From JADGGM01 sp035277485 (GTDB lineage: Bacteria; Gemmatimonadota; Gemmatimonadetes; Gemmatimonadales; Gemmatimonadaceae): a DNA stretch of 64,000 bases. The notes under the pieces were generated by a model. That model was not told the origin of the DNA, ran no database searches, and saw nothing but the letters and a program-made list of their open reading frames with translations. The stretch is from NCBI GenBank assembly GCA_035277485.1, contig DATEKK010000198.1:40171-104170 (forward strand), written 5' to 3'. Both the position numbers and the translations under genes were made by a program. Shown piece by piece: positions 8,896 through 16,336 of the stretch. The first letter of the stretch is position 1; the number at the start of each line of letters is the position of its first letter.

Positions 8896-9333
8896 CTAGC
8901 GACCGAAGGCTAAAGAGGGGGTTTCGACTTCTTCGGCTTCGACATGCTCTTTGGCATCGGTGATGCGAACGGTGCCGTTGATGCGGCCACCTTCGACGAC
9001 AGCGATTGCGCGGGTGTTGATGTCGCCGGTGATCACCGAGGTGCTTTGCACCTCGAGGCGCTCGCTGGCGTTGATCGTACCCTCGACTTTGCCGCCGACG
9101 ACTGCTTCGCGCGTGGTGATGTCGCCGCGCACTTCGCCCTGGCGACCAATCAGAACCTGGCGCCCGGCGTGAATGGATCCGTCGACGCGTCCTTCGACGC
9201 GAATGACGCCTTCGCTCTCGATGTCGCCGTCGATGCTCGTGCCCGCAGCGATGATCGACAGCGATGAGCTTCCGCCGACCGCGGAGCTCCGCGTCTCATC
9301 CGCTGCGCGCGCCTCCTTATTGAAGATCGCCAT
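8896..9333 (-). CDS. Bactofilin
   Basis: A 145-residue bactofilin: a short disordered N-terminus, then the right-handed beta-helix core of repeated hydrophobic rungs (TSIDGDIESEGVIRVEGRVDGSIHAG, GRQGEVRGDITTREAVVGGKVEGTI, then INTRAIAVVEGGRINGTV) and an acidic tail. Bactofilins self-assemble without nucleotide into membrane-bound filaments that position cell-wall enzymes or chromosome-segregation proteins. The gene overlaps the upstream M23 peptidase gene by 17 bases, the classical bactofilin-peptidase pairing, and shares an operon with parAB. A strong terminator follows it. Confidence 0.93.
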   Translation of the reverse strand: MAIFNKEARAADETRSSAVGGSSSLSIIAAGTSIDGDIESEGVIRVEGRVDGSIHAGRQVLIGRQGEVRGDITTREAVVGGKVEGTINASERLEVQSTSVITGDINTRAIAVVEGGRINGTVRITDAKEHVEAEEVETPSLAFGR

Positions 9334-10135
9334 TCGATGGTCCTTGTTTCATGAGCGACATGGGATCGACGCTCGAGCCGTTGTGAAGCACTTCGAAGTG
9401 AAGGTGCGCGGGAAGGGCGTTGGTTGGGCTGCCTAACACACCGATGACGGCGCCGGCCGCCACGTGACTTTTCTGGGACAGCCGCACGTTGTGCACATCC
9501 GCATACGTGGTTTCATAACCGTCGCGGTGTGCGATCCGAACCGTTGCGGTTCCCGAAGAATCGACACTGACCTCGACGACCGAACCCGCGCCCGAGGCAC
9601 GAACCTCCGTGCCGGACGGCGCGTCGATATCCATCCCGCGCGTCGATGAGGTGGTGTCGTCGCGCGCGACGATGGTGCCCGCCACAGCCAGCGGCCACTG
9701 GCTGGGAATCGAGTTGGCCGAGGTGTCCGCGGCTGGTGATGTCGCAGGGTTGCTCGCGGCTTCGCCGGTTTGGGGCGTCGACGCGCCGAGCATGTGCTGC
9801 ACCTGTTGGAATCTGCTCTCGAGCGCCGTGAGTGCTGCCTGGAGTGTGTCGAGGCGCGTGACGTCCTGCTGCAGAGTTTGAACGCGATGGGTCAATCCCG
9901 GAACCCGTGCTGCTTGGGTGGCCAGGAAGAACCAACTGAGCACGACGATGGCGAGAATGGTCCCGGCCGCGTACGCGCCGCGCCTTAGCAGGCGTACTTG
10001 GCGTTGCGTTAGGATGATCGTGCGATTGGCCAGGCCGCTTTCTCGCTGCACCTGGATGATCATCGACCCAGCATGCGGCGTGTAGATATTGCCGTACCCA
10101 CGTCCAGACAGTTTTTCGCTGGGCTCTTTCGTCAC
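9317..10135 (-). CDS. M23-family (LytM) peptidase-like membrane protein, first zinc ligand replaced
   Basis: A 272-residue protein: a cytoplasmic start, one membrane helix (AYAAGTILAIVVLSWFFLA, about residues 54-72), a coiled-coil stretch (LTHRVQTLQQDVTRLDTLQ) and a C-terminal LytM domain. The motif that normally reads H-x(3)-D is T-R-G-M-D here, so the first zinc-binding His is Thr, while HLHFEV is intact. It may be a non-catalytic regulator of the EnvC/NlpD kind. GTG 10135 overlaps the parB stop by four bases; a start at MIIQVQRESG (25 residues in) is also plausible. It overlaps bactofilin downstream, a known functional partnership. Confidence 0.82.
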   Translation of the reverse strand: MTKEPSEKLSGRGYGNIYTPHAGSMIIQVQRESGLANRTIILTQRQVRLLRRGAYAAGTILAIVVLSWFFLATQAARVPGLTHRVQTLQQDVTRLDTLQAALTALESRFQQVQHMLGASTPQTGEAASNPATSPAADTSANSIPSQWPLAVAGTIVARDDTTSSTRGMDIDAPSGTEVRASGAGSVVEVSVDSSGTATVRIAHRDGYETTYADVHNVRLSQKSHVAAGAVIGVLGSPTNALPAHLHFEVLHNGSSVDPMSLMKQGPSNGDLQ

Positions 10136-11040
10136 ATCGCGTCTCGTCGGCTTCCTAGAAGGAGATCGAGCAATCGATCAAGATCGTCGGCGGAATAGAA
10201 GACGATCTCGATGGCGCCGCGTCCCGAGTCGCGTTGTGAGATGGACACGTCGGTCTGCAGATGCCGGCGCAGTTCTTCGCTGGCGCGCCGAATCGCGGGA
10301 GGTATTTCGCTCTTTGCTGCGCCGCGGCGCGCGCGGGGCCGGGTGCGTGGAGCCTGTCCGGCTCGGGCTCGATCCTCGACGTCGCGGACGGTCAGTCCGT
10401 GGACGACGATCTCATTAGCGAGGGTGGTGAGCTGCCGTTCGTCGGAGATGGCGAGCAGGGCGCGGGCGTGTCCGAGGGTGATGTGGCCGTCTTGGAGGAT
10501 GCGGCGGACGGACTCAGGTAAAGCCAGTAGTCGCAGTATGTTAGCGACAGTCGTGCGATCCTTCCCGACGAGTTCCGCTATCTGCTGTTGCGTTAGTGTA
10601 AAGTCACTAATCAGACGCTGATAGCCCTGCGCCTCTTCAATTGGATTCAGGTTCGATCGCTGGAGGTTCTCGACCAACGCAAGCGTCAACAGCATCTGGT
10701 CGTCGATGTCCTTCACGACGGCAGGGATCTCGTCCCAGCCAATTCGCGTTGCGGCGCGCAGTCGTCGCTCGCCGGCGATCAGTTCGAAGCCATCCCCCTT
10801 TGGCCGCGGTCGAACGACAATCGGCTGGAGCAGGCCATTCGCCTTGAGGCTGGCCTCGAGCTCCGCCAGCTCGTTCGGGTTGAACTCCACGCGCGGCTGG
10901 TAGGGGTTCGGATGAATGCGAGATAGCGCGATTCGTTGAAGCGCCTGGCCCGCTGCCGCCTCGGCAGTGGATGCACTCGGCCGCGTTGAGAGCAGCGCTT
11001 CAAGCCCGCGTCCCAAGCGTCTGGGCTTTTCAGTAGACAT
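10132..11040 (-). CDS. parB: Chromosome-partitioning protein ParB
   Basis: A 302-residue ParB/Spo0J. It has the N-terminal ParA-stimulating segment (KPRRLGRGLEALLS), the CTP-binding domain with NPYQPR and GERRLRAA motifs, the central helix-turn-helix (LTQQQIAELVGKDRTTVANILRLL), and a C-terminal dimerisation domain after a basic linker. ParB loads on parS, slides as a CTP clamp and recruits ParA and SMC. parA lies 108 bases upstream in the same direction, and two parS sites lie next to parA, so this is the chromosomal system. The downstream peptidase gene is coupled through a GTGA overlap. Confidence 0.96.
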   Translation of the reverse strand: MSTEKPRRLGRGLEALLSTRPSASTAEAAAGQALQRIALSRIHPNPYQPRVEFNPNELAELEASLKANGLLQPIVVRPRPKGDGFELIAGERRLRAATRIGWDEIPAVVKDIDDQMLLTLALVENLQRSNLNPIEEAQGYQRLISDFTLTQQQIAELVGKDRTTVANILRLLALPESVRRILQDGHITLGHARALLAISDERQLTTLANEIVVHGLTVRDVEDRARAGQAPRTRPRARRGAAKSEIPPAIRRASEELRRHLQTDVSISQRDSGRGAIEIVFYSADDLDRLLDLLLGSRRDAM

Positions 11041-11148
11041 GATGGGGATGTATTGGGATGGCTTCGAATGCGATCATGTCAGCCTCGGATTTTTGAAAGC
11101 GACGGCTCGTCCGAGGGCGCTAGCAGGGACGAGTCTCTCCGGACTCAC

Positions 11149-11985
11149 TCAGTCTGCGCGTGCGACGTCGCGTGCCGGCGGCTCGGTGACCAGGGCAGCC
11201 GGCGTGAAGTCGCCGCTGCGTCGGTATCGTTCGAGTAGCTCGCGCGCGACGCTGACATACGCCTGGGCGCCGGCCGATGCGACGTCATAGAGAATGATCG
11301 GCTTCCCGAAGCTGGGCGCTTCGGCGAGCCGGACATTTCGAGGGATGACGGCGTCGAACACCTTGGGTCCAAAGTATTCGCGCGCGTCGGTCGCTACCTG
11401 ACGCGAGAGGTTGAGCCTCGCGTCGTACATGGTGAGTAGGACGCCATCGATGGCCAGGTCGGCGTTCACGCCGCGCTGGATCATGTGCACCGTGTTCAGC
11501 AGCTGCGACAGTCCCTCGAGCGCGTAGTACTCGCACTGAACAGGTATCAGGATCGCGTCGGCCGCCGCCAGCATGTTGACGGTGAGGAGACCAAGCGACG
11601 GCGGACAGTCGATGAGAATGAAGTCGTACCGCGAGCGAACCGGAGCGATCGCATCGCGCATCGACAGCTCTCGGCGCGGACTGTCGACAAGCTCGACTTC
11701 GGCGCCCGCGAGATCCGGCGTCGCCGGTGCGACGTCCAAATGCGCGAATTGAATGCTTCTGAGGATGACCTCGGCGAGCGAGCACTCACCGATGAGCGCG
11801 TTGTACACCGTCCGCGGTACGCGTTCGCCGTCGAGACCCACCCCGCTCGTCGCGTTGCCCTGCGGGTCGCCGTCAACGAGAAGCGTCCGCTGCTCCGCCA
11901 CAGCCAGACTGGCCGCGAGATTGACGGCCGTGGTGGTCTTGCCCACGCCACCTTTTTGATTGGCAATCGCGATGACCCTAGCCAC
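11149..11985 (-). CDS. parA: Chromosome-partitioning ATPase ParA (Soj)
   Basis: A 278-residue MinD/ParA-family ATPase. The deviant Walker A KGGVGKTT is at residues 11-18, the second motif is LLVDGDPQGNATSG, and Walker B is FILIDCPPSLG. Length matches short chromosomal Soj proteins that lack an N-terminal DNA-binding domain. It binds DNA non-specifically as an ATP dimer and, with ParB-parS, segregates replication origins. The GTG start at 11985 opens directly with the first beta strand (ARVIAIANQ). Its promoter region holds two parS sites. Confidence 0.96.
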   Translation of the reverse strand: MARVIAIANQKGGVGKTTTAVNLAASLAVAEQRTLLVDGDPQGNATSGVGLDGERVPRTVYNALIGECSLAEVILRSIQFAHLDVAPATPDLAGAEVELVDSPRRELSMRDAIAPVRSRYDFILIDCPPSLGLLTVNMLAAADAILIPVQCEYYALEGLSQLLNTVHMIQRGVNADLAIDGVLLTMYDARLNLSRQVATDAREYFGPKVFDAVIPRNVRLAEAPSFGKPIILYDVASAGAQAYVSVARELLERYRRSGDFTPAALVTEPPARDVARAD

Positions 11986-12072
11986 CAGTCGCTTCCGTCC
12001 ATCTAAGGGTCGAAGAAAGTCTTTCGCGCGCCGCCAATATAATCAGTGATTGTCCAGCGGAAGACATCTTTC

Positions 12073-12088
12073 TGTTTCACGTGAAACG
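12073..12088 (+). promoter_or_regulatory. parS site 1
   Basis: TGTTTCACGTGAAACG matches the universal 16-base chromosomal parS consensus (TGTTTCACGTGAAACA) in 15 of 16 positions and is palindromic over its core. It lies 88 bases upstream of parA. ParB should bind here and could also repress parAB. Confidence 0.95.
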
Positions 12089-12108
12089 CCGACTGTACGA
12101 TTGGGCAA

Positions 12109-12124
12109 CGTTTCACGTGAAACG
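12109..12124 (+). promoter_or_regulatory. parS site 2
   Basis: CGTTTCACGTGAAACG is a perfect palindrome and matches the parS consensus in 14 of 16 positions. It is centred 36 bases from site 1. The rest of the gene-free stretch 11986-12217 is AT-richer than its surroundings near 12035-12060 and contains several GGCGCC-type words near 12178-12215; I see no convincing DnaA boxes. Confidence 0.95.
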
Positions 12125-12217
12125 CTCTAAACCGCGATCACCATTCAGATGCCAAAACGGCTCGATATAGAGCCAGCTAGGCGCCAGTAAGGCGTTACCA
12201 AGGCGCCAAGCGCGCCA

Positions 12218-12934
12218 CTATTGCGCTACATAGCGCCATTGGCCGGCGACCTCGACCGACACCGTCTCGCTGCCCGGACTGATCGGCGTCGCCGCGCCAG
12301 CCGCCAGTGACATGCGCGCGCCAAACGCGATGGGTCGCGAACCGGACTGCGAGCTGAGGTCGACCAGATCGCCTAACCGCCCGCCCGCACCGCGCGCCAT
12401 GGCCTCCGCGTCGCCCCGCGCGCGCTGCACGGCAATGGCTAACGCAGCACGCCGCGCATCATCCTCGTGCGACGACGAAAAATCCAACGAGTTGATCGAG
12501 TTGGCGCCGTGCCCGAGCGCCGCATCGATGAGGGCGCCGAGCCGATCGATCTTCTGCACGTCTACCCGCACGGTGTTAGATACCGTGTACCCGATGATGC
12601 GCGGCGCTCTCTCGCTGTTGGTCATCGGCGCGCTTTCCGGATACACGCTGTATTCCACCGTCGAGATCTGCTGGTCGGCGATGCCTAACGACTTGAGCGC
12701 GTCAATCACCGCCCGCTGCTTTTGCGCGTTGTCCGCACTGGCCTGCGCGGCCGTCGCGGCCTTCGTCTGAACCCCAATCGACAGCGTCGCCCGATCGGGC
12801 GTGATGCGCGCCTCGCCATGTCCAGTCGCTGTGATCGTCGGACCGCGCCCGTTCATCCGGCCCGCGCCGCTCGTATCCTGTGCCCGAACGGGACACGCGA
12901 TCGCAATCCCCAACATCAAGGCAACGATTCTCAT
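12218..12934 (-). CDS. SIMPL-domain (DUF541) periplasmic protein
   Basis: A 238-residue secreted protein with a Sec signal peptide (MRIVALMLGIAIACPVRAQ, cleavage after AQ likely). The mature part is a SIMPL/DUF541 domain: ITATGHGEARITPDRATLSIGV, then a helix of about 30 residues (AQASADNAQKQRAVIDALK), ISTVEYSVYPE, and a C-terminal block with VSVEVAGQWRY. Family members are periplasmic or outer-membrane-associated, linked to stress tolerance, with no defined biochemistry. It lies between mnmG and parA on the same strand but is separated from parA by the parS region. Confidence 0.85.
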   Translation of the reverse strand: MRIVALMLGIAIACPVRAQDTSGAGRMNGRGPTITATGHGEARITPDRATLSIGVQTKAATAAQASADNAQKQRAVIDALKSLGIADQQISTVEYSVYPESAPMTNSERAPRIIGYTVSNTVRVDVQKIDRLGALIDAALGHGANSINSLDFSSSHEDDARRAALAIAVQRARGDAEAMARGAGGRLGDLVDLSSQSGSRPIAFGARMSLAAGAATPISPGSETVSVEVAGQWRYVAQ

Positions 12935-13012
12935 CGCACCCTCCAGTGATGAGCCCGGTTCACAGGCGGACGGCTATTAAGAAACAGAAAGAGAATAAAT
13001 CGCGGCCGACCC

Positions 13013-14998
13013 TCAGCTCTCGCGCGCGGCGGCCGAGATGTCGCGTGCATCGCCCCGCGGCTCACGCACCACCGGACGCTTCGTCACCTCGAGCACCAGG
13101 TTCTGTAGGTCGCTCGGGCTGATGCCGGGAATGCGCGCCGCCTGCGCCAGCGTCAACGGACGGATCCTGCCCAACTTCTGGCGCGCCTCGAACGACAACG
13201 ACCGCATGTCGTCGTACACGATGTCGGCGCCTAACGCAAAGTCGCCCATGCGTTGCAGCCGCGACGCCTGCACGCGCTCCCGCTCGAAGTACCCGGCGTA
13301 CTTGAGCTCCAGCTCGGCCGACGCCACCGCTTCCGGCGACAGCTCGCCGCGGATCCCCGTCGACCGCATGAGCGCGTCGAGCGAAACGCCGTGCCGCTTT
13401 GCCAATTCGGCCACTCGAACGGCATGCGCGAGCGGCGCGCTCCCCGCCGCGACGAGGAGCGCCTCCACATTCGCCGGCTCGGCGCTCGTGTCGCGGGCAA
13501 GACGCAGCGCGCGATCTTCGTGCTCCAGTCGGCGTTCGACCGCGGCGACCTCTCGCTCCGAGAACATGCCGAGCGCTATCGCCCGCGGCGAGAGGCGGCG
13601 CAGGGCGTTGTCCTGCCGCACCGTTAGGCGAAACTCGGAGCGCGACGTGAACAGGCGGTACGGCTCGTCGACACCGCGGGTCACCAGGTCGTCGATGAGA
13701 ACGCCGATGTACGACGTCTCGCGGCCGAGGACGAATGGTCCGTCGCCTCGCGCGGAAAGCGCCGCGTTGATGCCGGCCACGACACCCTGTGCCGCTGCCT
13801 CTTCGTATCCGGTCGTACCGTTGATCTGCCCGGCCAGGTACACGCCGCCGAGCGCCTTGAGCTGCAGAGCGGAGTCGAGCTGCACCGGCGGGTAATAGTC
13901 GTACTCGATCGCGTAGCCCGCGCGCGTCATGCGTGCGTTTTCGAGACCAGGTACTGCGTGCAGGAACTGCAATTGCACGTCGACGGGCAGTGACGTCGAC
14001 AAACCATTCACGTAGAGCTCGGCCGTGTCGTGTCCCTCGGGCTCGAGGAAAACCTGGTGGCGTTCGACGTCGGGAAACTTCACGATCTTGTCCTCGACAC
14101 TCGGACAGTATCGGGGGCCGCGCGACGCGATCGCTCCGCCGTACATGGCCGAGCGGTTGATGTTCTCGCCGATGATCCGCTTCACCTCGGCGCCGGCGTA
14201 CGTGATCCAACACGGCAGCTGATCCGGATGTCTCGTGCCCGATTCGCTGCGACGCGATGTGGTCCAGAAGTGCGACCACGAGAAGTCGAACGCGTCGACC
14301 TCGCTGTCCTGGCGCTGCAGCCGCGAGAGGTCGACCGACCGCCCATCGACGCGCGGCGGCGTACCGGTCTTGAAACGCGCGACTTCGAGCCCGAGCTCCT
14401 CGAGCTGTTGTGCGAGATGAATGGCCGGCGCGTCGCCGGCGCGGCCGCCGGCGAGCTTGGTGTCGGTGCCGATATGGATACGACCGCGCAGGAACGTCCC
14501 TGCCGTGATGACGACGCTGCGCGCCGTGAAGCGTCGCCCCTCGAGCGTTTCGACGCCTAACGCGCGGCGCGAGTCCGCATCGATCAACAAGCGCGCGACT
14601 GTGCCTTGAATGGTGTGCAGCGTAGGCTGCTCCTCGAGCAGCGATCGAACGGCGCGCCGGTAAAGGCCCCGATCGCACTGTGCCCGCGGCGCCCACACCG
14701 CGGGACCCTTGCTGCGGTTGAGCATGCGGAACTGCAGCATCGCGAGATCCGTCGCGCGACCCATGATGCCGCCGAGTGCATCGACTTCTCGGGCGACCGT
14801 CCCTTTTGCGATGCCGCCGATCGCGGGATTGCACGACATCTGCCCGATTGTTTCGAGCGCGGCGGTGATGAGCCCAACGTTCGCGCCGAGTCGTGCCGCG
14901 GCGACAGCGGCCTCGGTGCCGGCGTGGCCGGCGCCGACGACGATGACGTCGAGGTCCAGCTCTGCTCCCATTGTCGGAGGGGACGCGTGCGCGCTCAT
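13013..14998 (-). CDS. mnmG: tRNA uridine-5-carboxymethylaminomethyl modification enzyme MnmG (GidA)
   Basis: A 661-residue FAD enzyme that, with MnmE, installs the cmnm5 modification on wobble uridine 34 of several tRNAs. Seen: the dinucleotide-binding motif VIVVGAGHAGTEAA near the N-terminus, the GidA signature CNPAIGGIAKG, a second signature GQINGTTGYEEAAAQG, and the C-terminal helical MnmE-binding domain. Length is slightly above the usual 620-640 because of short tails. ATG 14998 is used; ATG 14971 (GAELDLDVIVVGAG) is nearly as good. Its position next to parAB is typical of the replication-origin neighbourhood. Confidence 0.96.
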   Translation of the reverse strand: MSAHASPPTMGAELDLDVIVVGAGHAGTEAAVAAARLGANVGLITAALETIGQMSCNPAIGGIAKGTVAREVDALGGIMGRATDLAMLQFRMLNRSKGPAVWAPRAQCDRGLYRRAVRSLLEEQPTLHTIQGTVARLLIDADSRRALGVETLEGRRFTARSVVITAGTFLRGRIHIGTDTKLAGGRAGDAPAIHLAQQLEELGLEVARFKTGTPPRVDGRSVDLSRLQRQDSEVDAFDFSWSHFWTTSRRSESGTRHPDQLPCWITYAGAEVKRIIGENINRSAMYGGAIASRGPRYCPSVEDKIVKFPDVERHQVFLEPEGHDTAELYVNGLSTSLPVDVQLQFLHAVPGLENARMTRAGYAIEYDYYPPVQLDSALQLKALGGVYLAGQINGTTGYEEAAAQGVVAGINAALSARGDGPFVLGRETSYIGVLIDDLVTRGVDEPYRLFTSRSEFRLTVRQDNALRRLSPRAIALGMFSEREVAAVERRLEHEDRALRLARDTSAEPANVEALLVAAGSAPLAHAVRVAELAKRHGVSLDALMRSTGIRGELSPEAVASAELELKYAGYFERERVQASRLQRMGDFALGADIVYDDMRSLSFEARQKLGRIRPLTLAQAARIPGISPSDLQNLVLEVTKRPVVREPRGDARDISAAARES

Positions 14999-15076
14999 GC
15001 GCGAAAAGTAATCGGCCCGTGCACCGGCGGAGCCGGTCGAGTGGACACGCTGCCTGCGTTACGACAAACTTGACGC

Positions 15077-15370
15077 ATGCCGCTCGCGCTTCCTTCAGAC
15101 GCGCCCACGATGCTCATTCGCAAGGAGGCGTTCGAGCGATCCGGCTTGGTGCGCAGCGCCATCGACGAACGATTCGCCCTCACTCCCGAGGAGTTTCGCG
15201 TCGAGGGCGAGATTGTTGCCATCGGACCGCTCCACGAGGACGACGCAATCGTCGCGTTGAGCGAACAGCTCGAGGCGGCCGGCTTGGTTTACTTCGACGA
15301 CTTCGTCGAGATGAGCGGCAACTGGCCGACGTGGTTAGGCGTGTGGGTGACCGGCCGACGCCACGACTGA
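15077..15370 (+). CDS. Hypothetical protein
   Basis: A 97-residue acidic protein with no motif I recognise. It has a helical first half (LIRKEAFERSGLVRSAIDERFALTPEEF), a strand-like EGEIVAIGPL and an aromatic end (YFDDFVEMSGNWPTWLGVWV). It starts 79 bases upstream of, and divergent from, mnmG, and ends just before the convergent zinc-ribbon membrane protein gene. An internal ATG at 15110 is an alternative start. Codon use looks genuine and neither strand offers a better candidate. Confidence 0.55.
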   Translation: MPLALPSDAPTMLIRKEAFERSGLVRSAIDERFALTPEEFRVEGEIVAIGPLHEDDAIVALSEQLEAAGLVYFDDFVEMSGNWPTWLGVWVTGRRHD

Positions 15371-15377
15371 GGAAGCG

Positions 15378-15659
15378 TCAGGTTTTGACGTCGTGACGCG
15401 GCTGCTCCTGCGTTTCCGGCTGCGGCGAGAGCGCGCCGTTTCGGAGCAGGCCTTCCCAATTGCACGCATAGCACCAACTCGTGCGGAACCAGGGCATGAG
15501 CAGGTTCCACCCGCGGGACTGGATGCGAAGCGTTGGCGTGTCGCAATTCGGACAGCGATCGCCGTCCGGAAGCAGGCAGAGGAAGAAAACGGTCGCCGCG
15601 ACGATGCGTAGGACCACAAACGCGATGAAGACGATCCCAAAGACCAACGCATCCGACAT
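15378..15659 (-). CDS. Small membrane protein with zinc-ribbon-like cysteines
   Basis: A 93-residue protein with one N-terminal membrane helix (ALVFGIVFIAFVVLRIVAATVFFLCLL) and a C-terminal segment with two CxxC pairs, CPNC and CYAC, 30 residues apart, consistent with a small zinc ribbon facing the cytoplasm. A Pro/Gln-rich tail follows. ATG 15659 is chosen because GAGGTG sits eight bases upstream; the frame itself stays open to 15719. Function unknown. Confidence 0.65.
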   Translation of the reverse strand: MSDALVFGIVFIAFVVLRIVAATVFFLCLLPDGDRCPNCDTPTLRIQSRGWNLLMPWFRTSWCYACNWEGLLRNGALSPQPETQEQPRHDVKT

Positions 15660-15747
15660 GGGCCGCACCTCGTAATGCACCATATACGGAGTGCCGGTTG
15701 AGCGCGCAAGCGCGCGCACGCAAGGGCCCGGGCGCTGCTCGTGCCGG

Positions 15748-16281
15748 CTACGACGGCAGCTCGAGTTGCTTGGCTATCGTGGTCCAGCGCTCGACGTACG
15801 CGACGCCGTTTTCCAAGCGTTCGATCACTACCTCAGCGTCCACGGCAATGGACGTTCCGTCGAGGCTCGCGGCGCTCGCTATCTGACGCCGCCCTTCGAC
15901 GTCGAACGCAATCTCGCCTTCACGCGATCCTTCGATTGCTCGTATCACACGAGCCAGGTGTCCCTGGAGCAGATACCGCTCGTCCGGAACGTCGCGCGCC
16001 GCGCTCGGCACCGCCCAGCCAGCGATGACACCGACCATGCCGGCGCCGCCCGCAATGGCAGCGGCTGCCGCGATGGCCACGAGAACGCCAGCATGCATTG
16101 ACGTGTATTTGGCGAGCGGATAGCCGACGATTCCGAACAGTACCGCGGCAGTACCGAGCGTCGGGAGGTTCAGGTACTTCACCCAGCGGCCACGGCGCTG
16201 CTCGCGATCGATGCCGGAGATCATGCTGATCACGCCAAGGACCAGGCCGGCCACGAAGAACGAAAGGAAGAGTGCGCGCAT
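15748..16281 (-). CDS. NfeD-like membrane protein
   Basis: A 177-residue protein with three or four N-terminal membrane helices (MRALFLSFFVAGLVLGVISM; LGTAAVLFGIVGYPLA; GVLVAIAAAAAIAGGAGMVGVIAGWAV) and a C-terminal beta-rich domain of about 65 residues (GHLARVIRAI...GEIAFDVEGRR...VIERLENGVAYVERW) resembling the OB fold of NfeD/YqiJ proteins. Such proteins act with membrane stomatin/flotillin partners; none is encoded next to it here. Assignment rests on topology and the OB-like pattern only. Confidence 0.55.
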   Translation of the reverse strand: MRALFLSFFVAGLVLGVISMISGIDREQRRGRWVKYLNLPTLGTAAVLFGIVGYPLAKYTSMHAGVLVAIAAAAAIAGGAGMVGVIAGWAVPSAARDVPDERYLLQGHLARVIRAIEGSREGEIAFDVEGRRQIASAASLDGTSIAVDAEVVIERLENGVAYVERWTTIAKQLELPS

Positions 16282-16336
16282 GTCTAGAAGCGATTAGCGG
16301 AATAACAGTGGTGCGCCAATACTGGCGCGATGCTGC

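Noticed and set aside
11986..12217. Possible oriC with DnaA boxes beside the parS sites
   Set aside because: No TTATCCACA-like box with fewer than two or three mismatches was seen; parS and AT-rich patches alone do not make an origin.
12880..13122. Small plus-strand open frame between mnmG and the SIMPL gene
   Set aside because: It overlaps both genes in antisense and its product is a low-complexity basic sequence.
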